This document shows, piece after piece, positions 1 through 10,354 of a stretch of 64,000 nt of DNA. Position 1 is the stretch's first letter; the number at the start of each line of letters is the position of its first letter. The DNA lies in NCBI GenBank assembly GCA_964059195.1, contig CAXKWD010000001.1, positions 218,186,484-218,250,483 on the forward strand, written 5' to 3'. This DNA comes from Ectobius pallidus. Taxonomy: Eukaryota > Arthropoda > Insecta > Blattodea > Ectobiidae. Below the pieces are notes generated by a model. The model made no database searches. It was not told the origin of the DNA and saw only the letters and a program-made list of their open reading frames with translations. The translations under genes and the position numbers were made by a program.

Positions 1-1
1 T

Positions 2-748
2 TGCTCCAAAGCATTTACTAAACTAGAGAGACTCAAAAGACATATGCTTATTCATACAGGAGATAAAAAGTTCTCGTGCGATGTCTGTTCCAAAGCATTT
101 ACTCGTAAAGTTTGTTTAAAAAATCATGTGTTAAGGCATGCAGGAGATAAGAAATTCTCGTGTGATATCTGTTCCAAAGCATTTGCTGTAAGAAGTTGGC
201 TCAATAGACATATGCTTATTCATACAGGAATTAAAACATTCTCCTGTGATATCTGTTCCAAAGCATTTTTTCAAAGATGTTGGCTCAACAGACATATGCT
301 TATTCATACAGGAGATAAAAAGTTTTCATGTGAAGTCTGTTCCAAAGCATTTACTCAGAAAAGTAGTCTCAAACCACATATGCTTCTGCATACAGAAGAG
401 GAAGAATTCTCCTGTGATGTGTGTTCCAAAGCATTTACTCAAAAAGTTAATCTAAAAAAACATATGTTTGTTCATACAAAAGATGAAAAATTCTCTTGTG
501 AAGATTGTTCCAAAGCATATAAACGAAAAGTTGATCTCAGAAAACATATGCTGAAACATACAAAAGAGGAAGAATTCTCCTGTGATTTGTGTTCCAAAGC
601 ATTTATTCAAAAAGATTTTCTCAGAAGACATATGCTTATTCATAGAGAAGAGAAAGAATTCTATTGTGATGATTGTTCCAAAGCATTTACCTACAAATCT
701 AATCTCAAAAAACATGTGCTTACACATACAAGAAATAAAGCTTTGTAG
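2..748 (+). CDS. C2H2 zinc-finger protein, paralog 1 (5' part outside window)
   Basis: The reading frame is open from base 2 to the stop at 746-748. Its first bases already encode a finger (CSKAFTKLERLKRHMLIH), so the true start lies upstream of the window. Eight complete C2H2 fingers follow the partial one, each of the form FSCxxCSKAFxxxxxLxxHxxxH, with linkers such as TGDKKF in place of the common TGEKP. The C-terminus is VLTHTRNKAL, the same ending as in the paralogs at 6.5 and 15.1 kb. Family knowledge: arrays of this kind are sequence-specific nuclear DNA-binding proteins. Target and regulation cannot be read here. The 3' flank is homologous to those of the other two copies, so this is the first visible member of a tandem cluster. 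Confidence 0.93.
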   Translation, partial: CSKAFTKLERLKRHMLIHTGDKKFSCDVCSKAFTRKVCLKNHVLRHAGDKKFSCDICSKAFAVRSWLNRHMLIHTGIKTFSCDICSKAFFQRCWLNRHMLIHTGDKKFSCEVCSKAFTQKSSLKPHMLLHTEEEEFSCDVCSKAFTQKVNLKKHMFVHTKDEKFSCEDCSKAYKRKVDLRKHMLKHTKEEEFSCDLCSKAFIQKDFLRRHMLIHREEKEFYCDDCSKAFTYKSNLKKHVLTHTRNKAL

Positions 749-1246
749 TGTGATACTTTATGTCAAGTCACATTTCTCTTCTAGCTACAAACTGAGCCGG
801 GGTTGATAAAATCCACTTGACAACTGCAGGCCATGATTGCATATGATCACTTAGTGTACATACCTCATATCTGAAGAAAATACTCGGCTTATCCATACAT
901 CCACCATCTTCATATGTATACTTTTAGACCAGAGAACCATTCCTGATTGACGACCTACGAAATTCACTGCTACATCCATCTACCATTGCATACAACAAGC
1001 CACCTAATAACAGATACAGCGGAAGAAGAAGTAGACGAACACTTCTACAGTGCCTTGATTGCTAGGAGCTGGACTAAACCCAACCAACAGATGAGACTTG
1101 TGGTCCATGTCGTACCATACCACCTCTGAAGATTTCGTTGAACTCTGCCCTAAATACCTCGTCCTTTCATGCAAGAAAAACAATTTAATTATGGAACTCA
1201 GCTTAAATGACTAAATAAGTTTATTACAATTTTGTGCGTTCCTTTC

Positions 1247-1279
<33 letters not shown>

Positions 1280-1409
1280 TCTCACATAGAATTTTTAGAC
1301 TGCTTTTTCTTGCTTAAATAGCTTAGTTATTGACGTTTTACCGATGTTTTTCTCCTTAATGCCTTTGCTAATGGTCCATAGACCATTATAACAGTGTCAT
1401 GTGGTCCTG
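749..1409 (+). repeat. Duplicated 3' flank of zinc-finger paralog 1
   Basis: The sequence after the stop (TGTGATACTTTATGTCAAGT onward) is closely similar to 8883-9589 and 17223-17885. It resumes at 2121 after an inserted element. No conserved reading frame is visible, so this is 3'UTR or flanking DNA copied with the gene. It contains a (TTA)n tract at about 1248-1279 that is shortened in the other copies. Confidence 0.8.
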
Positions 1410-2120
1410 TAAGGTTTTTGAACACCCCTGAAATATAAAAAAATGATGAAAAATGGCATTTTTAAAAAATAGCCTTGATAGATAGACAATTCGTTTCTCT
1501 TTAATTTCATGTATCAATTTTTAATTTCCGATTGTTAGTTCCTGAGATAGGCCTACAGTCTTTTTTCTAAAGGTATTTTAGCCTACAGGATGTTAGTAGC
1601 AAACCGCAACTTTCGACTTCAATTTCCCCTAAATTGTAAATAGCAAGGTATTCAATTTTTCAAACATAATTATTCTATAAATTAACATATGAAGGTGATT
1701 TTGGTGACATTTTGAAGCTTGAAATCTTCTCTAGTGCTTGAAGTAGAGAAATTTCTGAAATACGAATATTCTGTTGTTTTGTTTATAATTATGTGATCAA
1801 ATATAATTACAATTTACATTAATCATTATAACAATTTCAACTCTTAAGTAATCTAAAAAAAAGTCAGGTACTAAAGAATTCTTTTGTCTACAAAACAGTG
1901 AAAAATTGGTGTTTGTATCTTAAATAGTTTTGGAGTAATGTTTTGAATTTTTAGTCATAATTTACAACAAAATATGTTTTATAAAGAAATTATAAACAAA
2001 TACAACACCTTTTTCTTGCAAAATGTCTTAACATGTAGCTGTATAACACATTCAAAAAAAATTTAGACTCCTAATATTGAAAAACAAAATTTTCATACCT
2101 AAAGGTGTACAACTACCTTA
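1410..2120. mobile_element. MITE-like element (TA target, TIR TAAGGT..TTG.ACACC) inside the duplicated flank
   Basis: This block interrupts the 3' flank that is continuous in paralog 3. Its ends are imperfect inverted repeats: TAAGGTTTTTGAACACC on the left, and the complement of GGTGTACAACTACCTTA on the right, both flanked by TA. TA duplication suggests the Tc1/mariner superfamily. No transposase is seen. A diverged inverse copy lies at about 20.7-21.13 kb. Confidence 0.65.
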
Positions 2121-2214
2121 TAGAATGATTGTAACATGGATAATATTGAATTCCGTAATGTATTCATTTTTGGTGTTTTGATTTGATTTGTTATTGCCAT
2201 AAATAAAGCAAAGA

Positions 2215-2241
2215 GTAGATAAGATAAGATAAGATAAGATT
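2215..2241. repeat. (GATAA)n microsatellite
   Basis: Four to five tandem copies of AGATA/GATAA directly follow the end of the duplicated flank. Confidence 0.9.
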
Positions 2242-3352
2242 TGTTCACCATAAATTTCTCTACAGAAACATAGGTTCGTCAAGAACTAATCCTAAACCTA
2301 ATAATAACTTATGTCTAATTAAAACTAATAGAAGTGTGAAGGTAAGTAGGCCTAGGCCTATACAGATTAAATTATAAAGTTATAATTAAATCATACAACT
2401 TAATAACCATGGCAAGAAGTTCTACAGCAAAATAGGAATGGCAGATTTACAGAGGAGTTAATCATATTCGTAAGATATTATTAATATAGAAATAAATAGT
2501 GACATTGAAAAATATTGGATCATAAGACAACAATATGTGAGTTACAGTTCCTCCATTTTTGCCTGATGGTGATGATGATAATATTATTATTTATTTCCAC
2601 CTTAAGTATTACATTGAATACATGGCTTCATCAATTTTATATCTAAACCTAAACCCTAAATTAAGAATTAGTTAACTTACATACTAAACCAACAATTTAT
2701 AGTAAGCTATTTGGACCTAAGAGAGATGAAAATGGGGACACGAGAAAACTGCATATATATGCATAGCGACCGTAATTTTGAAGATATTTGAATCAAATTT
2801 TATTATGTTATTTCTAGGCTCAATAGTTCGGCCAAGTTCTTTAATGAGCAAAATTGGCCCAAGGGATCGGGAGAGGGGGTTGATATTTTGATTTTTTTTT
2901 ATCTCGGCCCCTATGAAGTATAGAGGAAAACTTTGTTTGAATAAATTAGAGTACTCCCTATGGAGTTCACAGTGACACCAACGATTTGGGGGGTTTTGGT
3001 GGTACGAGTGGGAGTGGGAGGGTTGGAAATTCGAAATTTTTGAAATCACGTCTTGTGGGGTGTCGTTGAAAAGCTCTTGATCAATAACTAGTTTCTCGAT
3101 AGTTCTCATATAAGGTGAGATTTGGATGTTTGAAAAAGTGCTCTTTCCTCTTTTTTGCAGTTATTATTTCGGGTTTGTCATGCCAAGGCTAAAGAAGAAG
3201 AGTGCTGCGCAGCGACAATAAATTAAACCAAAAGCATTTCGAAATCTACCTCAGCCTGTAGGCCTGTCTAAAGGGATTTTTTTTCTTTTTTTGTAGTCTG
3301 AATACTTGTATGCATTTAGACGATATGTAGCCTAATAATTGATTGGATGTAC
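2242..3352. other. Intergenic, no gene recognised
   Basis: AT-rich DNA. The longest minus-strand frame (2717-3109) shows no recognisable domain. It lies in sequence with CACCCCAC/TTTCAACGACACC phrases that look like diverged repeat. Confidence 0.5.
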
Positions 3353-3746
3353 AGTGAGTTCCACGCAAGAGTTGGCCAATCATGCGGGTTTCTGCGTCGC
3401 GGTGGCCCCTGCTCTAATGGTCCATTCAGATAGAAAATTAACCGTAAACTTAAAAGTTTGGGGCCACGTTTTTCAATGTGACCATTCACAATGCATCACG
3501 TAAACGTGAAACTTAAACATAAAATTAAACGCAACGTAGCACCTTGCAAACATCAAGCTTCTGCGTTATGTTTATGCGAAAAATAACGATACAACCAATC
3601 AGAGAACAGAACAGGAGACGGACGTGGAAGTAGCCAAGATGATTGTGAAACTCGTCACTATGATAAATGGCATCCATTATATAAAGATGCGGCATTGGAG
3701 GAAAATATATGAACATTAGTTCACCAAGTAAATACAGTCCATATAA

Positions 3747-5528
3747 TGGGTGGAGTGAATACAAATTGAGCAGTTACTACTAGTAATAAGTACTAGTAGT
3801 AGTAATTACTTTCAGTAGATACTTACAAGTACCAGCTTTTACTTAATTTTGAATGAATAACCTTAGCCTATAATAGTACTTATAAGTTAATACTGGATGA
3901 ACAGTAGTAGTAACTACCTGCTTAGCTATGCAAACTACATTCAGTGGACCGTGATTAATTAAAGTAGGCCATGATATCTACATAATAAGAGGAAGTATTT
4001 GTCTTTCTGTCTGTCTGTCTGTTTAAGTGCGATACGCAGCCAAATCTAGGGCATGTAGAGGTTTTAAATTCTTTAACTTAGATGGTCTTAAGGATGTCTG
4101 AATTCACCTTAAAGCCGGATTTTTTTTTGCCTTTGTTCGCAAATTATGAGCTCCCCCCCCCCAAAAAAAAAGAACTGTCAGAAAACATAATTTTTTCCAC
4201 TATCGCAGCGTCAGATTTTAGTAATAGGCTATTTTTCAATTGTAAAATTAATAAGTACTCTTCCTCTTCTGCCATATCAACTGGGGAAGAAGAGCATTGC
4301 AGAAATAAATGTTTTCCACATAACGCATGGAGATGTCGATTGCTTTGATTTTGTTAGCCCGCTCTACTTGATTTATTTGTTTATAACATTGCAGCTCAAA
4401 GAATTCTGAAATTTTTAATATAGGTGGGCGGAAGAAAGATCATGAATGTAGGTCTGAATGGGAAACATTGCTCGATTTGGACGAAACTCACTGTGCAGGG
4501 GAGGGGTTGAGCCTGGAACTCGAATCTGAGGTCATTTATTTCCCTACTCTAATCATAGAATGCACCCCAAAGCTGGATGTTTTTCAAATCATTAATCTTT
4601 TAATTGTTTATGAATGATTAGCATTAAAGCAGAAGGTTCATAATTCTATGGTTCGTTTTAATCATTTCACTTTCAATCTGTACACCCACATGGCAGCATA
4701 TGATTCATTTAGTAGTTTTAATTAATTATTTACTATGTGTGACAATACAATTACAATGAAATTAGGTAATTAATGCAACTTATTTAAAAACGGTGTAAGT
4801 TTTAATAATTGAAGTTTTAATTTTTCCTGTTAAGTGTACGCCTATTATTAAAACATCTAGCAATTACGTATATTAATAAATATGAGTGAAGTCACAGACA
4901 CCTGCTAGTTTAAAATAAAACAAAATAAAATGTATAGACTAACTTCAATACTACATAAGATTGGCCATGCTGCTTAAATAAAAACAGCAAAAGAAAATTA
5001 TGAAATTATTTAGGTAATAGTACACTGAAAAAAATTTCAATCGTAATTAAGTGCTATGAATTCTGACTCTGATAGCCTGGGTCACTTAAAAATGAAAAAT
5101 TTATAACTTCTGCCTGTTTGCTAAGTGTTGCAATATTTTCATCCATGAGGTGTTAAGTATGCCACTTCATATTTTCCTTTCTGAATCTAAATAAATTCTG
5201 ATAACCATCTTCTTGAGCCTCCATTTGCTCTCTGTACACTTTTTGCTTCATAATTCTTGTACAAAGCATTTCAGATCCGTGTTTTAGATAAGGCATTGCC
5301 AACTTAAGCAAGTTCTGTACCACACTTGAAAATTTCACAGTATTTACTCGTAACGATAAGTAAATACTTGTTATTATTCACATATTTTGCAGTAGGTACT
5401 ACTTGATCCAGTATGTACTGATTACTAATAAGCAACAGTATTTACTGAAATATTTTATTCACTAAAGTACTTTATTTACTTAAAATTTTGCAGTAAAAGC
5501 ATTTACTGACTTTTATTCACTCCACCCA
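3747..5528. mobile_element. Nested element with TIR TGGGTGGAGTGAAT
   Basis: TGGGTGGAGTGAAT at 3747-3760 is inverted as ATTCACTCCACCCA at 5515-5528, inside the Harbinger-like element. The adjoining sequence on both sides is rich in AGTA/ACTAGT repeats. Flanks do not show a clean target duplication, so the exact boundary is uncertain. Confidence 0.5.
3977..4918 (+). mobile_element. Helitron-like non-autonomous element (TC...CTAG between A and T)
   Basis: It begins TCTACATAATAAGAGGAAGT after an A at 3976 and ends CTAG before a T at 4919, which is the Helitron insertion rule. The 5' end matches that of the element at 60738 (TCTATATTAATAAAAGGAAG), including the following CTGT microsatellite at 4008-4022. 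Internal sequence (4090-4260, 4480-4560) matches the same family. A GTGA/TCAC mini-stem precedes CTAG. No Rep/helicase coding is present. Confidence 0.65.
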
Positions 5529-6075
5529 ATATTCTGTTAATTTTTATATGTCTGCATACGCTTGTATGATTTCAATTTTTAATGGCCTACACATGTTTAA
5601 TAGAAGCATGAAAGTATTTTCGTCTGCTGCAGCCATTTTATCAGCTGTTCACGTTCTCGTTTGTGTTTGGTTGTAATCTACGTTTAAGTTTTCATTGCGA
5701 ATGCTCAATGTCGTGCTAAAGTTTGCGTAGTTTACGTTTTTGCGTTTACGGTTAAGTTTCTATCTGAATGGCCCATAACTCCCGAGCGATCGGGTGAAAT
5801 ATCTACGCAAATAAAGCCGCAAACGGTGTAGTGATTGAAGTTCTCACATTTACAGTTGGAATTAAACAATGAAATTAACCACGTACCTCATCACCAGATG
5901 TTGGAAATGTCCTCCTCTTGCATTCACACAACACTGGCATCTTTTCAGGAAATTTTCTTTCTCGAACATAAGTTCAGCTTCCGAGATAAGAGTTAATTTG
6001 TGTTGTGAATTGTCTTTAAGTTCTCCTAACAGTAAGTTATGTGACATTTATTTATACGCAACTTTATTTATTTAT

Positions 6076-6533
6076 GATCTGACGTGTTTTATATCCTTGA
6101 GCTTCGGCTTCGCTCAACACAGGATCTACATGACGATGTATCTACATCTACAATGTGCACATTTCGTTTATAACGAATGAAAGGAAATGCACATAAACAT
6201 GATAAATAGTGGTTTAGAGCCGTAAATTAGTTTTTGATGCATTCCTGTAAGGATTTCAATCGCTTATGGCACTTAAGTATGTTGTATCTGTCAGAAAACC
6301 CATCACACAGTCATAGCTGGGGGTGTGATACCGTGTTTGCTTGCAGATTTTGTGGTGGTAGCCATGGATTACCTTTATAATAATTAATATATAATCCGAA
6401 AGTTCGAATGCTTCTTGTTCATTCTGGAAACCGTTAACTTTGTAACCGTCAACTCTCTTGTGACTTGATTGTCAGATGTAGAAGTCAGTATTACGATCTT
6501 CATGTGGTATACCCTTCATTTCCACCATACATA
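6076..6533 (+). promoter_or_regulatory. Duplicated 5' flank of zinc-finger paralog 2 (putative promoter/5'UTR)
   Basis: This block is almost identical to 14619-15134 upstream of paralog 3, so it was copied with the gene and probably contains its promoter or 5'UTR. No TATA box at a defined distance was identified. A TTGTCAGATG phrase at about 6469-6478 resembles an arthropod TCAG initiator. Relative to paralog 3, a 56-bp stretch (15027-15082 there) is missing at about 6480. Confidence 0.5.
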
Positions 6534-8882
6534 ATGGAACCAATTAACTTCTCGACCAAATGTTTAAAGCTCGAACTTATTGATATTAAACCGAAGAGTG
6601 AGTCTTGTGACAAAACTGAATTAAAGCGAGAGATTTCTGACTTCTCCCCGAAATGTATCAAGCACGAACTTCCTGATAATAAACCGAAGAGTGAGTCTTG
6701 TGAGCACACTGAATTAATGCGAGATATTTCTGACTTCTCCACGAAATGTGTCAAGCACGAATTTCCTGATAATAAACCGAAGAGTGAGTCTTGTGAGAAA
6801 ACTAAGTTAAAGCAAGACATGTCTGACTTCTCCCCGAAATGTATCAAGCACGAACTTCCTGATAATAAACCGAAGAGTGAGTCTTGTGAGCACACTGAAT
6901 TAAAGCGAGAGATTTCTGACTTCTCCCCGAAATGTGTCAAGCACGAACTTCCTGATAATAAACCGAAGAGTGAGTCTTGTGAGCACACTGAATTAAAGCG
7001 AGAGATTTCTGACTTCTCCCCGAAATGTGTCAAGCACGAATTTCCTGATAATAAACCGAAGAGTGAGTCTTGTGAGAAAACTAAGTTAAAGCAAGACATG
7101 TCTGACTTCTCCCCGAAATGTATCAAGCACGAACTTCCTGATAATAAACCGAAGAGTGAGTCTTGTGAGCACACTGAATTAAAGCGAGAGATTTCTGACT
7201 TCTCCCCGAAATGTATCAAGCACGAACTTCCTGATAATAAACCGAAGAGTGAGTCTTGTGAGCACACTGAATTAAAGCGAGAGATTTCTGACTTCTCCCC
7301 GAAATGTATCAAGCACGAACTTCCTGATATTAAACCGAAAAGTGAGACTAAGCCTATAATACCCAATCTAGAAGATAAAAGTCCAATTGAAAGTGAGAAT
7401 TACCCTGCAGACTATAACATATTGACAAACGCCAACACAGTTCACGAGGTAGACACATCGGTTTCATGCCGAGAGATTCCCGAATTACCGGTATCTTTTG
7501 AAGAAAATCAACAAATGCTTACTGAGAAACATGCTGGAGAGACAGGTTTTCCTTGTGTTGTTGAAAGAGGTAATCTCAATAGACACGAACTTACTCATGA
7601 AGGAGAAAAAAGATTTTCGTGTGATGTCTGTTCGAAATCATTTAATCGTCGGTATGAACTCAACAAACATATGCCTATTCATACAGGACATAAAACATTC
7701 TCGTGTGATGTCTGCTCCAAAGCATTTACTTATAGATGTTATCTCAACAGACATATGCTTATTCATACCAGAGATAAACAGTTCTCATGTAAAATCTGTT
7801 CTAAAGCATTTACTCAGAAATGTAGTATGAAAACGCATATGTTAATTCATACAGGGCATAAAACATTCTCGTGTGATATCTGTTCCAAAGCATTTACTCA
7901 TCGATGGGGACTCACAAGCCATATGCTTATTCATACAGGAGATAAAAAGTTCTCGTGTGAAGTCTGTTCCAAAGAATTTGCTCGGAAAAATACTATAAAA
8001 TTGCATATGTTAACTCATGCAGGACATAAAAAATTCTCATGTGATGTCTGTTCCAAAGCATTTACTAAACTAGGGGGACTCAAAAGACATATGCTTATTC
8101 ATAAAGAAGATAAAAAATTCTCGTGTGATATCTGTTCTAAAGCATTTACTCTACGATGGGGACTCAACAGACATATGCTTATTCATACAGGAGATAAAAA
8201 GTTCTCGTGTGAAGTCTGTTCCAAAGCATTTGCTCAGAAAAATACTATAAAAATGCATATGTTAACTCATGAAGGACATAAAAGATTCTCATGTGATATC
8301 TGCTCCAAAGCATTTACTAAACTACAGGGACTCAAAAGACATATGCTTATTCATACAGGAGATAAAAAGTTCTCGTGTGAAGTCTGTTCCAAAGCCTTTG
8401 GTTGTAAAAAATATTTAAAATATCATATGTTAACGCATGCAGGAGATAAGGAATTCTCGTGTGATATCTGTTCCAGAGAATTTCCTCTAAAAAGTTGGCT
8501 CAATAGACATATTATGCGAATTCATACAGGAAATAAAACATTCTCGTGTGATATCTGTTCCAAAGCATTTTTCCATAGATGTTCGCTCAACAGACATATG
8601 CCTATTCATACAGGAGAGAAAAAGTTTTCGTGTGAAGTCTGTTCCAAAGCATTTAATCAGAAAAGTACTCTCAAAGCACATATGCTTCTTCATACAAATA
8701 AGGAAGAATTCTTCTGTGATGTGTGTTCCAAAGCATTTACTCAAAAAGATTATCTCAGAAGACATATGTTTATTCATACAAAACATGAAAAATTCTCTTG
8801 TGATGATTGTTCCAGAGCATATACACGAAAAAATCATCTCAAAAGCCATGTGCTTACACATACAAGAAATAAAGCTTTGTAG
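6534..8882 (+). CDS. C2H2 zinc-finger protein, paralog 2, with 9-unit SUMO-motif repeat array and 15 fingers
   Basis: A single open exon of 782 codons plus stop. The start chosen is ATG 6534 (MEPINFSTKC); the frame extends upstream to 6465 but without an ATG. Residues about 5-272 are nine units of a 31-residue repeat, consensus SDFSPKCIKHELPDNKPK-SESCEHTELKREI. Each unit carries one or two hydrophobic-K-x-E/D motifs (IKHE, VKHE, LKRE, LKQD), 16 in all. A linker follows, then a broken finger (FPCVVERGNLNRHELTH, second Cys missing), then 15 C2H2 fingers ending LTHTRNKAL. Finger 11 has H-x4-H spacing; linkers are TGDKKF/TGHKTF. Family knowledge: this is a nuclear DNA-binding, probably chromatin-linked regulator. 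Targets are unknown. Neighbours are paralogs on both sides in the same orientation, pointing to tandem duplication. Confidence 0.92.
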   Translation: MEPINFSTKCLKLELIDIKPKSESCDKTELKREISDFSPKCIKHELPDNKPKSESCEHTELMRDISDFSTKCVKHEFPDNKPKSESCEKTKLKQDMSDFSPKCIKHELPDNKPKSESCEHTELKREISDFSPKCVKHELPDNKPKSESCEHTELKREISDFSPKCVKHEFPDNKPKSESCEKTKLKQDMSDFSPKCIKHELPDNKPKSESCEHTELKREISDFSPKCIKHELPDNKPKSESCEHTELKREISDFSPKCIKHELPDIKPKSETKPIIPNLEDKSPIESENYPADYNILTNANTVHEVDTSVSCREIPELPVSFEENQQMLTEKHAGETGFPCVVERGNLNRHELTHEGEKRFSCDVCSKSFNRRYELNKHMPIHTGHKTFSCDVCSKAFTYRCYLNRHMLIHTRDKQFSCKICSKAFTQKCSMKTHMLIHTGHKTFSCDICSKAFTHRWGLTSHMLIHTGDKKFSCEVCSKEFARKNTIKLHMLTHAGHKKFSCDVCSKAFTKLGGLKRHMLIHKEDKKFSCDICSKAFTLRWGLNRHMLIHTGDKKFSCEVCSKAFAQKNTIKMHMLTHEGHKRFSCDICSKAFTKLQGLKRHMLIHTGDKKFSCEVCSKAFGCKKYLKYHMLTHAGDKEFSCDICSREFPLKSWLNRHIMRIHTGNKTFSCDICSKAFFHRCSLNRHMPIHTGEKKFSCEVCSKAFNQKSTLKAHMLLHTNKEEFFCDVCSKAFTQKDYLRRHMFIHTKHEKFSCDDCSRAYTRKNHLKSHVLTHTRNKAL
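6546..7347 (+). repeat. Coding minisatellite, 93-bp units, 9 copies
   Basis: In-frame tandem repeats encode the N-terminal array of paralog 2. Units 3-5 and 6-8 form a near-identical 279-bp higher-order duplication: one KTKLKQDM-type unit is followed by two HTELKREI-type units. This implies recent unequal exchange. Low divergence between units contrasts with the more varied array at 15.1 kb. Confidence 0.9.
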
Positions 8883-9589
8883 TGTGATACTTTATGTCAA
8901 GTCACATTTCTGATGAAGCTACAAACTGAACCGAGGCTGATAAAATCCACTTGACAACTGCTGGCCATGATTGCATATGATCACTTAGTGTACATACCTC
9001 ATATCTAAAGAAAATACTCGGCTTATCCATACATCCACCATCTACATATGTATACTTTACAGACCAGAGAACCTTTCTTGATGACGACCTACGAATTTCA
9101 CTGCTACAGCCATCTACCAATGCATACAACAAGCCACTTAATAATAGAGATACAGCGGAAGAAGAAGTAGACGAACACTTTTACAGTGCCATGATTGCTA
9201 AGAGCTGGACTAAACCAAACCAACAGATGAGACTTGTGGTCCATGTCGTACCATACCAACTCTGTGAAGATTTCATTGAACTCTGCCCTAAATACATCGT
9301 CCTTTCATGCAAGGAAAACAATTTAATTATGGAACTCAGCTTTAAAGACTGAATAAGTTTTTTACTATTTTGTGCGTTCCTTCTTTTATTATTATTTCTC
9401 ACATAGAATTTTTTAGACTGCTTTTTCTTGCTTATATAGCTTAGTTATTGACGTTTTACAGATGTTTTTCTTCATAATGCTTTTGCTAATAGTCCGTAGA
9501 CCATTATAAAAGAGTCATGTGGTTCTGTTGCTTAAAGATTGATAGTACCATGGATGATTTTGAATTCTGTACGTGATATGAATGTATCC
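8883..9589 (+). repeat. Duplicated 3' flank of zinc-finger paralog 2
   Basis: Homologous to 749-1409 and 17223-17885. The flank continues after an inserted MITE, at 10055-10350, where it again matches paralog 3 (17897-18030: GGAATTTGAAGGGTTATGTA region). Confidence 0.75.
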
Positions 9590-9595
9590 ATTATA

Positions 9596-10048
9596 GCGTA
9601 GGCTTGCCAGGCGTCCTGGTTTGATCAGGACAGTCCCGATTTTCAGACAAAATCTCGGTGTCCCGTCCGGTTTACTTCACGTCTCGGTAAAAATTAAATT
9701 TGATTTTCTAGATGACCAAAAAAGTATAAAAAAAAAGTCCTAGCCAATGAAAAGTACATGTAAATATTTTTAAATTTTTATTTCTCATACAAAGTGTTTC
9801 TTCTTACTTAAGTAAATTTTAAATATTAACATGTTAGATATAAATGTTTAAAGTTATATCCTTATGTCATTTATTACTACCCATGGTTTAGGTTTCTAAT
9901 CAGTAACCATTTATTTTCTTAGCATTGAGAATAAACTACCCTCTACAACACTCTAAAATCCCGCCAAGGGTGTGCACCTTTGAATACCCGCGACGCTGGG
10001 GGGCATTCCGGTGTCCCGGTTGAGCATTTCAGAAATCTGGCAAGCCTA
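9596..10048. mobile_element. MITE with TIR TAGGCTTGCCAG, ATTATA flanks
   Basis: TAGGCTTGCCAG at 9599-9610 is inverted as CTGGCAAGCCTA at 10037-10048. ATTATA stands on both sides (9590-9595, 10049-10054), a candidate target duplication. The block is absent from the homologous flank of paralog 3. No ORF. Confidence 0.75.
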
Positions 10049-10354
10049 ATTATAGGTGTTCTATTGACATAAATAAAAACGAATGTATCAATTTTGGTGT
10101 TTTATTGACATAATTAAGAACAAAGAGTAGGGAATTTGAAGGGTGATGTATGAAAGCGAGATCCTTTTTTCCCAGGGACTGATAACAAGTTTATTTATTT
10201 ATTATGTTGAGAATATAAGAGGCTCATTGCCTAATTACAACATTCTCTTACACTAATTACACCAGTTTTACAACACTAATATTAGGAATTGAAGGTAATA
10301 CTAAAAATATTTTAATTAATAGTAGAACTAAAAGAAAAAAAAACATGAAACATC

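Larger units (their letters stand above)
3418..5775. mobile_element. PIF/Harbinger-like DNA element, TAA target duplication, about 32-bp TIR
   Basis: The element splits family F at GCTC(TAA). A second TAA stands at 5776-5778, directly before F resumes. Left end 3418-3449 and right end 5744-5775 are inverted repeats with about 30 of 32 positions matching (TGGTCCATTCAGATAGAAA versus the complement of TTTCTATCTGAATGGCCCA). A 3-bp TWA-type target duplication is the hallmark of PIF/Harbinger. No intact transposase or Myb-like ORF is recognised. The minus frame at 5153-5338 (61 codons) is unassigned. Confidence 0.75.
3353..6055 (-). mobile_element. DNA-transposon relic, family F, interrupted by a PIF/Harbinger-like insertion
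   Basis: The family starts near GTGAGTTCCACGCAAGAGTT (3355) and resumes at 5776 with CTCCCGAGCGATCGGGTGAA. On the minus strand, 6047-5870 encodes a transposase-like C-terminal tail containing NFLKRCQCCVNARGGHFQHL, typical of the end of IS630/Tc-type transposases. Other copies lie at 38932-39215, about 48367-48655, and 48716-48764 plus 50228-50275. Only the C-terminal tail and the terminal part survive. Confidence 0.7.

Noticed and set aside
2717..3109. 130-codon minus-strand ORF as a gene
   Set aside because: No domain recognised, no duplicate and no splice context; wording of the DNA resembles an old dispersed repeat.
6465..6533. Upstream extension of the paralog 2 frame (and 15105-15134 for paralog 3)
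   Set aside because: These extensions start at TTG or GTG, not ATG. The first ATGs (6534, 15135) are aligned between paralogs and follow the same CATACATA context.
6500..7366. Long minus-strand open frame (288 codons) over the repeat array, and similar at 15101-15412 and 15698-16150
   Set aside because: It is the antisense shadow of a 93-bp in-frame repeat; any stop-free antisense unit stays open for the whole array. Its peptide is low-complexity and has no independent support.
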